The notes under the pieces are model-generated. The model was not told the origin of the DNA and ran no database searches. It was given only the letters and a program-made list of their open reading frames with translations. Of a stretch of DNA of 64,000 nt, positions 57,886 to 64,000 are shown one piece after another. The DNA comes from an uncultured Rhodobacterales bacterium (GTDB taxonomy: Bacteria > Pseudomonadota > Alphaproteobacteria > Rhodobacterales > Rhodobacteraceae): NCBI GenBank assembly GCA_903873585.1, contig CAIQOV010000021.1, positions 1-64,000 of the forward strand. The letters run 5' to 3'. How positions within the stretch are numbered: the stretch's first letter is position 1; each line of letters opens with the position of its first letter. The position numbers and the translations under genes were made by a program.

Positions 57886-59652
57886 TTAGTCCCAGCAAGA
57901 CACCAGCACGGTCATATCGCGCACCGCTGCCGTCTGCGCATCGGCTGTAAGGGCACCCCCCCCACTGGAGGCAGACAGTGTCAGGCCCTGCGCCTTGGCC
58001 AAAACTCCCGCAATCGCCGTGGCCGAGGCGGCAAAGGCCACCCCTTCGGGCAGTTGCTTGCCACCCTTGGCCTGCGCGGGCAGCAACATGCCCACCACCG
58101 CACCCGCGCTGTCTAGCACCGGCCCGCCCGCATCACCGGGCATGGCTTGCAACGTCAGACGCGACAGGCCCTTTTCGCCGTTCAGGCCCTGCGCCTCTTC
58201 CAGCGTGCCTTGGGTCAGCACCGGCGCAGGCAGGCGCGCGCCGTAGCTGTAGCCCGACACCGCAATGGCAGATCCGACCTGTGGCGCGACCGAGGCAAAA
58301 GCCGCCACGCTGCGCGGGGCAATCGCCGTATCGGGCGTCAGCACAGCCAAACCGCTGGCCTTATCGGTGAACGCCACTTTGGCCCCATGGCTTTGATCTA
58401 GCGTGATCGTGCCGCATTGGTCTACGGCCTCGATCGTGGTCAGAACCGATCCGGCCTGATCAATAAAGAACCCCGTGCGCGACAGTTTGGGCTGTTTGAC
58501 GGAAAGCCCCGCCAAAAGCCCGCGCTTGGCTGCTTCGTCCAAGGGCACCAGCCCCGGGTCCAAGGCCACATCGCCCGAGGCGCGGAACGAGGCTTGCACA
58601 ATCTCGACCACACGCTGCATCTGCGCGCCCTTGGTGACATCCCATGACAAAACATAGCCCTTCACCGCCCGACCCACGATCTGCGCATAGGCCAGCGTTT
58701 CGATCTGGTCGTTGCGGCCATGGATGGTGAAAGAGCGGTCCTCTAGCGCGCGGTCCCCAACCACGGGCATAATATCCAGCGTTTGCAGCAGATCATACAG
58801 CGCCGACAGGGTGGCCTTGGTGCCCCCCGGCTGCGAGATCAGCAGCGCTGTCACCCCCGACCCGTCTTTGGCACCGTAGCGCACGAAGGGCGGGGTGGTG
58901 CTGTCAAAGCTGACCATCGCCATCGGCAGGCTGATTTCAACCCCTGAGGCCGGATCGTTCACCGTCTCAAACCCAAAGGCGGTTTGTTCGGCGCGGTAGC
59001 TGGCAACCAAAGCGGCGCGTTGGCCCGTGGTAAGAACGCCTGTCGGCTCAAAGCCTTGGGTGGTTTGCCAATTGGCCATTGCGGCACGGCTACCGCTTCC
59101 GATGCTGCCATCCACCAGCCCGCCATAAAAGCCGAACCATTTCAGCGCCGTTTGCACTTCGCGCCGGTCGTTTTCATCTAGGCCCACTTCCGACGCTTTG
59201 GCATCGCCCAAGCTTTGATAGGCAGGCACCTCAACCAGCGCAGGTTGTTCGGTCAGTGTTTGATCTAACGGGGCCAAAACTGCTGCGCTTTGATCAACGG
59301 CCTCCACCGTCGGGCTAACCGCCTGCGCCCCCACCGGCCAGAACTGCGCGCCAAAGGCTTGCCCATCGGCCAAGGCACTGTCAGCCGCGATCATGTTCTG
59401 CGCCATCAGGCTGTGCAACGTGGCCACGGCCGTGTCTGTGTCCATCGGGCCCAAGACCACCGCATAACCGCCCGAGGGCAAACGGTACCCTTGCACCTGA
59501 TCCAACAACGCGCCGTAAGCCCGCGCGCGGTCCATCGCGGCAGACAGGGTGGACTGCGCATCAATCTGCACCCAGACCTTTTGCTGCTGCGCTTGCGCGA
59601 CACCGCCCAGAACGCACACAATCAGCCCCAGAATGATCCCGAAAACCCGCAT
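57886..59652 (-). CDS. Secreted SPOR/peptidoglycan-binding protein with inactive trypsin-like domain
   Basis: A 588-residue protein from the ATG at 59652, which opens a signal peptide (MRVFGIILGLIVCVLGGVAQA); the ORF to 59871 overlaps the glyQ start and is not used. Residues ~25-105 look like a SPOR/sporulation-type repeat (KVWVQIDAQSTLSAAMDRAR, GYAVVLGPMD), ~157-215 a peptidoglycan-binding helix bundle (VQTALKWFGFYGGLVDGSIG), and ~385-560 a trypsin/DegP-like barrel. The triad is gone: the His region reads VLTTIEAV, the Asp before LAVL is Gly434, and GNSGGPV reads GDAGGPV with Ala508 for Ser. Probably a cell-wall-localised pseudoprotease with a binding or scaffold role. Confidence 0.82.
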   Translation of the reverse strand: MRVFGIILGLIVCVLGGVAQAQQQKVWVQIDAQSTLSAAMDRARAYGALLDQVQGYRLPSGGYAVVLGPMDTDTAVATLHSLMAQNMIAADSALADGQAFGAQFWPVGAQAVSPTVEAVDQSAAVLAPLDQTLTEQPALVEVPAYQSLGDAKASEVGLDENDRREVQTALKWFGFYGGLVDGSIGSGSRAAMANWQTTQGFEPTGVLTTGQRAALVASYRAEQTAFGFETVNDPASGVEISLPMAMVSFDSTTPPFVRYGAKDGSGVTALLISQPGGTKATLSALYDLLQTLDIMPVVGDRALEDRSFTIHGRNDQIETLAYAQIVGRAVKGYVLSWDVTKGAQMQRVVEIVQASFRASGDVALDPGLVPLDEAAKRGLLAGLSVKQPKLSRTGFFIDQAGSVLTTIEAVDQCGTITLDQSHGAKVAFTDKASGLAVLTPDTAIAPRSVAAFASVAPQVGSAIAVSGYSYGARLPAPVLTQGTLEEAQGLNGEKGLSRLTLQAMPGDAGGPVLDSAGAVVGMLLPAQAKGGKQLPEGVAFAASATAIAGVLAKAQGLTLSASSGGGALTADAQTAAVRDMTVLVSCWD

Positions 59653-59851
59653 AGGCCCTGCACCTTTTTCCTGCCACGGCTTAGGGTAAGGCTCTTTGGC
59701 CCTATCCCCTAGCACTTTGGTCGACAATACCATGCTGCAAAGCGGATGCACCCCCCCAAATTGCGCGCAAAGCCCATGTCCAAGCCATCGCTTCCATTGA
59801 CCCTGTGCCCCGCCGTGCTTATGGAGAGGGCGCACCGCGAAAAGGCCCAAG

Positions 59852-60793
59852 ATGACCGTGACAGCCCCCACACCGCCCCGCAGTTTTCAAGAGATCATCT
59901 TGCGTTTGCAAAGCTATTGGGCCGCCCAAGGCTGTGCGGTCTTGCAGCCCTACGATATGGAAGTGGGCGCGGGCACCTTTCACCCCGCCACCACGCTGCG
60001 GTCTTTGGGCACCAAACCTTGGGCTGCGGCCTATGTGCAGCCGTCTCGCCGGCCCACCGATGGGCGCTACGGCGAAAACCCCAACCGGTTGCAGCATTAC
60101 TACCAATATCAAGTCATCATCAAACCCTCGCCCCCCAACCTGCAAGAGCTTTACCTAGGCTCGCTGCGCGCCATTGGCCTTGACCCCGCATTGCACGACA
60201 TCCGCTTTGTCGAAGACGACTGGGAAAGCCCGACCCTTGGCGCCTGGGGCCTAGGCTGGGAGATTTGGTGTGACGGCATGGAAGTGTCGCAGTTCACTTA
60301 TTTCCAACAGGTCGGCGGCCATGATTGCCGCCCCGTGTCGGGCGAGTTGACCTATGGGCTGGAACGTTTGGCGATGTATGTCTTGGGCATTGACCATGTC
60401 ATGACCATGCCCTTCAACGACCCGCAATCGCCCATCGCGCTGACCTACGGCGACATCTTCCGCCAGACCGAGGAAGAATATTCCCGCCACAACTTTGACG
60501 GGGCCGACACCGCCCAACTGCTGCGCCACTTTGAAGACGCCGAAGCTGAATGCCAACGCCTGCTCGATTTCGCCCCCGATGATCCCAAATCGGGCAAGCG
60601 CATCATCATGGCCCATCCGGCCTATGACCAAACGATCAAGGCCAGCCATCTCTTCAACCTGCTCGACGCGCGCGGGGTGATTTCTGTCACCGAACGCCAA
60701 GCCTATATCGGCCGTGTGCGCGCCTTGGCCAAGAAATGCGCCGATGCGTTCCGGCTGACCGAAGCGGGCAAAGACGCCGAGGGTGTGGCGTGA
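59852..60793 (+). CDS. glyQ: Glycyl-tRNA synthetase alpha subunit
   Basis: A 313-residue catalytic subunit of the bacterial alpha2beta2 glycyl-tRNA synthetase. [60 protein letters not shown] and [20 protein letters not shown] are highly conserved family stretches. Its TGA overlaps the GTG of the next gene. The beta-subunit gene lies 1.2 kb downstream with two genes between. Confidence 0.97.
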   Translation: MTVTAPTPPRSFQEIILRLQSYWAAQGCAVLQPYDMEVGAGTFHPATTLRSLGTKPWAAAYVQPSRRPTDGRYGENPNRLQHYYQYQVIIKPSPPNLQELYLGSLRAIGLDPALHDIRFVEDDWESPTLGAWGLGWEIWCDGMEVSQFTYFQQVGGHDCRPVSGELTYGLERLAMYVLGIDHVMTMPFNDPQSPIALTYGDIFRQTEEEYSRHNFDGADTAQLLRHFEDAEAECQRLLDFAPDDPKSGKRIIMAHPAYDQTIKASHLFNLLDARGVISVTERQAYIGRVRALAKKCADAFRLTEAGKDAEGVA

Positions 60794-61263
60794 ACGGCAA
60801 ACTGGTTGCAGGGTTCATCGTTTTGGCTGCGATCGTCGCGGGCGTTGGGGTCTATTACACCCAAGAATACGCCTATTATCGGCCAGTCGTGTTCACCGCA
60901 GACAACGCAATCAAGCTGACCTCGCTCAACTCTGACACAGCGGAACCCATCGCTGTGTCCGATCTTCAGGCGATTGACGCCGCCTCGTCCCCTCTGCGCT
61001 TTCGCGCTTGCTTTACAACCGAACTCGACCAAGCTACCCTTTTGAAGACGTATAAAACTTACGATAAAGCGGTGCCTTTATATGCGCCCAGTTGGTTTGA
61101 CTGTTTTGACGCCAAAAAAATTGATGATGCCCTGACCTCGGGCGAGGCGGTTGCCTTTCTTGCCCAAGCCAACATCGCACCTGATATTGACCGTGTCATC
61201 GCCGTTTTTCGCACTGGAGAGGCTTATGCCTGGCATCAAGTCAACCCCAACGCGCAGGAGTGA
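60790..61263 (+). CDS. DUF6446-type membrane-anchored protein
   Basis: A 157-residue protein starting with GTG 60790, which overlaps the glyQ stop (GTGA). One N-terminal membrane helix ([20 protein letters not shown]) leads to a periplasmic domain with [32 protein letters not shown] and [15 protein letters not shown]; two Cys (ACF, DCF) may pair. I associate this family with the position between glyQ and glyS in Rhodobacterales. Function unknown. Confidence 0.85.
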   Translation: MNGKLVAGFIVLAAIVAGVGVYYTQEYAYYRPVVFTADNAIKLTSLNSDTAEPIAVSDLQAIDAASSPLRFRACFTTELDQATLLKTYKTYDKAVPLYAPSWFDCFDAKKIDDALTSGEAVAFLAQANIAPDIDRVIAVFRTGEAYAWHQVNPNAQE

Positions 61264-61265
61264 CC

Positions 61266-61973
61266 ATGACCGTGGAGAACCTCAATAAACCCACCACAGC
61301 GCAGACCCCCTTGCCTGCGACCTTAGCAGAACTGCAAGCCATGCTGAAAAAGCGCGGGCGGGTCAGATATGCCGCAGGCCTGATCGACGGCGTGGCATCC
61401 ATGCTGCAAGCGGGCGATGTGGTATGTGATTGCGGCGCAAATGTCGGGGCTGTGACTGGCGTTTTGCTGGCAAGCGGGGCCACCGTGCACGCCTTTGAAC
61501 CCGACCCGCATGGCAGCAAAATCTTGGCCGAAAAGTTCGGCCATCTGCCCAATTTCATCTTGCACAGCGTGGCCGTCGGCACCGCTGCGGGAAAAGCCAC
61601 GTTTTACCGTGATGCCAACAACGACCACCCCGACAAATCAGGTCTGGGCCACACCATCTTCGACCAATCACGCTTTGTGCAAATCAACAAACAGCGCAGC
61701 CAGATCGAGGTTGATGTGATCGACTTTCCGGCCTTCTTGGCTGATCTTCTTGACAAAGGTCACAACCTGCCCTTCGTCAAACTGGATGTCGAAGGCGCAG
61801 AACTTGGCATCGTGCGCCGGATGCTGGACATGGCCCTGTTTGACCGCATCCGCCTGACTTTGGCCGAAACCCATGAACGCATCATCCCTGATTGGGCTGA
61901 TGATTACGCCCGCCTGCGCCGCGATGTTGCAGCGCGCTATCCCAAGAGCCGCGTCAATCTTGACTGGATCTAA
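61266..61973 (+). CDS. FkbM-family methyltransferase
   Basis: A 235-residue SAM-dependent methyltransferase starting at ATG 61266 (GGAG five bases upstream; a GTG two codons earlier is less likely). Motif I is VVCDCGANVGAVTGVLLASG, followed by HAFEPDPHGSKIL, and VKLDVEGAELGIVRRML is the FkbM family signature. FkbM members methylate hydroxyls of sugars or polyketides; the substrate here is not indicated. It lies between glyQ and glyS, probably in one transcript with them. Confidence 0.88.
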   Translation: MTVENLNKPTTAQTPLPATLAELQAMLKKRGRVRYAAGLIDGVASMLQAGDVVCDCGANVGAVTGVLLASGATVHAFEPDPHGSKILAEKFGHLPNFILHSVAVGTAAGKATFYRDANNDHPDKSGLGHTIFDQSRFVQINKQRSQIEVDVIDFPAFLADLLDKGHNLPFVKLDVEGAELGIVRRMLDMALFDRIRLTLAETHERIIPDWADDYARLRRDVAARYPKSRVNLDWI

Positions 61974-61991
61974 GCCTGAACGGAACTTTGC

Positions 61992-64000
61992 ATGCCTGAC
62001 CTTCTGATCGAACTGTTCTCTGAAGAAATCCCCGCCCGGATGCAGGCCCGCGCGCGCGAAGACCTGAAGGCGCTTGTGACCAATGGCTTGGTCGAGGCGG
62101 GGTTGACCTATGCCTCGGCAGGCGTTTTCTCAACGCCGCGCCGCCTGACCTTGACGCTCGATGGCTTGTCATCCGAAAGCCGCCCCGTGAAGGAAGAACG
62201 CAAAGGCCCCCGCGCCGATGCGCCTGCGGCGGCACTCGAAGGGTTCTTACGCTCGACTGGATTAACGCTTGATCAGCTGGAACGCCGCGAAGACAAAAAG
62301 GGCGGTGTGACCCTGTTTGCCGTGCTGGAAAAGCCCGGCCGCCAAGCCGCCGCGATCATTGCCGAGGTCTTGGAAACCACGATCCGCACGTTCCCTTGGC
62401 CCAAGTCCATGCGCTGGGGCAGCGGCAATTTGCGCTGGGTGCGCCCGCTGCATTCGATCTTGTGCATCTTGGTTGACGAGGCGGGGGCCACCACCGTCCC
62501 CCTAACCGTCGACGGCATCCAAGCCGCCAACACCACCGCTGGCCACCGCTTCCTGTCACCTGCCCGCTTCGCCGTCACCTCGTTTGACGACTATGTCGTG
62601 AAGCTTAAGCGCGCCCATGTTGTGCTCGACAGTGCCGAACGCGAAGCGGCCATCTGGCAAGGCGCATCCAATCTGGCCTTCGCCGCAGGGCTGGAACTGG
62701 TCGAAGACCGCGCTTTGTTGACCGAGGTTGCGGGCCTTGTCGAATGGCCCGTGCCCCTGATGGGCCGCATCGGGGCTGATTTCTTGCACCTGCCGCCCGA
62801 AGTGCTGCAAACCTCAATGAAAGAGCATCAAAAGTTCTTCTCGGTGCGCAATCCCAAAACGGGCCGGATCGAAGGCTTTGTCACCGTCGCCAATACCGAA
62901 ACCGCCGACCACGGGGCGACGATCCTGAAGGGCAACCAAAAGGTGCTCTCCGCCCGCCTGTCAGATGCGCGTTTCTTTTGGGAGAACGACCTGCGCGTGG
63001 CAAAGGCGGGGATGGGCGAATGGTTGGATGGGCTGAAAGCGGTGACCTTCCACAACAAACTCGGCTCCCAAGCCGACCGCATCGCCCGCATCGCGTCGCT
63101 GGCGCGTCACATCGCCCCCTTGGTGGGCGCTGATGCTGACGTGGCCCACCAAGCTGCCACCGTCGCCAAAGCTGACCTGCGCAGCGCCATGGTCGGCGAA
63201 TTCCCCGAATTGCAAGGCCTGATGGGCATGTATTACGCCAAAGCCGCTGGCCTGCCCGACGCCGTAGCCCATGCCGCGCGCGACCACTACTCCCCCCTCG
63301 GCCCGACCGACACCGTCCCCACCGACCCCGTTTCCATCGCAGTGGCGCTGGCCGATAAGATTGACACCCTGGCAGGCTTTTGGGCGATTGACGAAAAGCC
63401 CACAGGGTCGAAAGACCCCTTCGCTTTGCGCCGCGCCGCCCTTGGCGTGATCCGCCTGATCCTGTCGAACACCCTCCGCCTTGACCTGCGCGCCCTGCGC
63501 CAGATCGCCGACAGCGCCTTTCCAGCTGCCTTGAAATCTGGCGCGGGCAATGACGACAGCCTCCTCTCCTTCTTCCACGACCGCCTCAAAGTCTTCCTCA
63601 AAGACCAAGGCATCCGCCATGATCTGATCGACGCCTGCTTGGCCATGCCCGGCCATGATGACCTGACCCTGCTTGTCAAACGCGCCGAGGCGCTGGCGGC
63701 TTTCCTCAAAACCGAAGACGGGCCGAACCTTCTGGCAGGCTTCAAACGCGCCAACGCGATCCTTTCCCAAGCCGAGGCGAAAGACGGTGTCGAATATTCC
63801 TACGGGGCCGACATCAAATTCGCCGAAAGCCCCGCAGAGCGCGACCTGTTCGCCAAGCTCGACATGGCCGAAGCCACCATCGCCCCCGCCGTCTCTCGCG
63901 AAGATTTTAACGAGGCGATGTGGGCCATGGCCGCCCTACGCGCCCCGATTGATGCCTTCCTTGATGCGACCCAAATCAACACCGACAACGCCATCTTGCG
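61992..64000 (+). CDS. glyS: Glycyl-tRNA synthetase beta subunit, 3' end outside the window
   Basis: Open from ATG 61992 to the window end without a stop: 669 codons plus two bases. The N-terminus MPDLLIELFSEEIPARMQAR, then VFSTPRRLTLTLDGL, WPKSMRWGSGNLRWVRPLHS and the FWENDLRVAKAG and FHNKLGSQADRIARI stretches identify GlyS. The beta subunit carries tRNA-binding and HD-like domains and completes the alpha2beta2 enzyme with GlyQ. At about 690-700 residues for the family, only a few dozen codons are missing at the right edge. Confidence 0.95.
   Translation, partial: MPDLLIELFSEEIPARMQARAREDLKALVTNGLVEAGLTYASAGVFSTPRRLTLTLDGLSSESRPVKEERKGPRADAPAAALEGFLRSTGLTLDQLERREDKKGGVTLFAVLEKPGRQAAAIIAEVLETTIRTFPWPKSMRWGSGNLRWVRPLHSILCILVDEAGATTVPLTVDGIQAANTTAGHRFLSPARFAVTSFDDYVVKLKRAHVVLDSAEREAAIWQGASNLAFAAGLELVEDRALLTEVAGLVEWPVPLMGRIGADFLHLPPEVLQTSMKEHQKFFSVRNPKTGRIEGFVTVANTETADHGATILKGNQKVLSARLSDARFFWENDLRVAKAGMGEWLDGLKAVTFHNKLGSQADRIARIASLARHIAPLVGADADVAHQAATVAKADLRSAMVGEFPELQGLMGMYYAKAAGLPDAVAHAARDHYSPLGPTDTVPTDPVSIAVALADKIDTLAGFWAIDEKPTGSKDPFALRRAALGVIRLILSNTLRLDLRALRQIADSAFPAALKSGAGNDDSLLSFFHDRLKVFLKDQGIRHDLIDACLAMPGHDDLTLLVKRAEALAAFLKTEDGPNLLAGFKRANAILSQAEAKDGVEYSYGADIKFAESPAERDLFAKLDMAEATIAPAVSREDFNEAMWAMAALRAPIDAFLDATQINTDNAIL

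Overview
The window looks like a chromosomal segment of a GC-rich alphaproteobacterium of the order Rhodobacterales (Rhodobacter/Pseudorhodobacter-like; genus not resolved). Reasons: protein similarity that I recognise for nearly every housekeeping gene, an aa3-type ctaD followed by a DUF2244 gene, a DUF6446-type gene directly after glyQ, the rplY-pth pair, and strong G/C third-position bias. No database search was possible, so assignments rest on motifs, gene order and memory of families.

Layout. 1-4023: an accessory patch holding the end of an IS630-type transposase, an AT-richer secreted ClpP-fold protein, a small phage-like gene pair beginning inside a Zur-box-like palindrome, and a WG-repeat secreted protein. 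It abuts the 3' end of a tRNA-Ser(GGA) gene. 4301-5971: a beta-class DNA methyltransferase fused to a PD-(D/E)XK nuclease-like domain, with an AT-rich target-recognition segment. 5968-10276 (minus): cysK, a large MscS channel and an AlaX-type editing protein, with overlapping ends. 10597-23029: core genes (rplY, pth, a YcjF/YcjX pair, truA, a SulP transporter, acs with an MHS-type permease carrying a giant insertion, a CoA-binding protein, rlmB), then tRNA-Tyr.

23284-31367 (minus) is the most interesting block: eight tightly spaced genes for a stand-alone Rieske protein, an oxygenase catalytic subunit that lacks the Rieske cluster, a GST-like protein, a purine/pterin deaminase-type amidohydrolase and a complete BMP-type ABC importer. 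The oxygenase/GST pair resembles NdmC/NdmE of bacterial caffeine degradation, and I infer uptake, oxidative (N-demethylating?) attack and deamination of modified purines or related heterocycles.

31498-37441: a degenerate acylphosphatase-like protein, then a plus-strand run of a D,D-carboxypeptidase, tmk, holB, a TatD nuclease, a PhnP-like hydrolase and an AEC permease. 37442-42974 (minus): a polyamine-type ABC importer with an agmatinase-family hydrolase, preceded by a 15-bp palindrome. 43325-49384: tRNA-Leu(GAG), lipB, ctaD, a secreted hypothetical, a DUF2244 protein, a YqeY-like protein and carA. 49520-57390: a glycosyltransferase with a secretion-ATPase-like N-terminus, a GntR regulator, a HAD phosphatase, a UbiH-type hydroxylase, a class V aminotransferase under two Lrp/AsnC paralogs, and ilvC. 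57584-64000: a small acidic secreted protein, a SPOR/peptidoglycan-binding pseudoprotease, glyQ, two interposed genes, and glyS running off the right edge.
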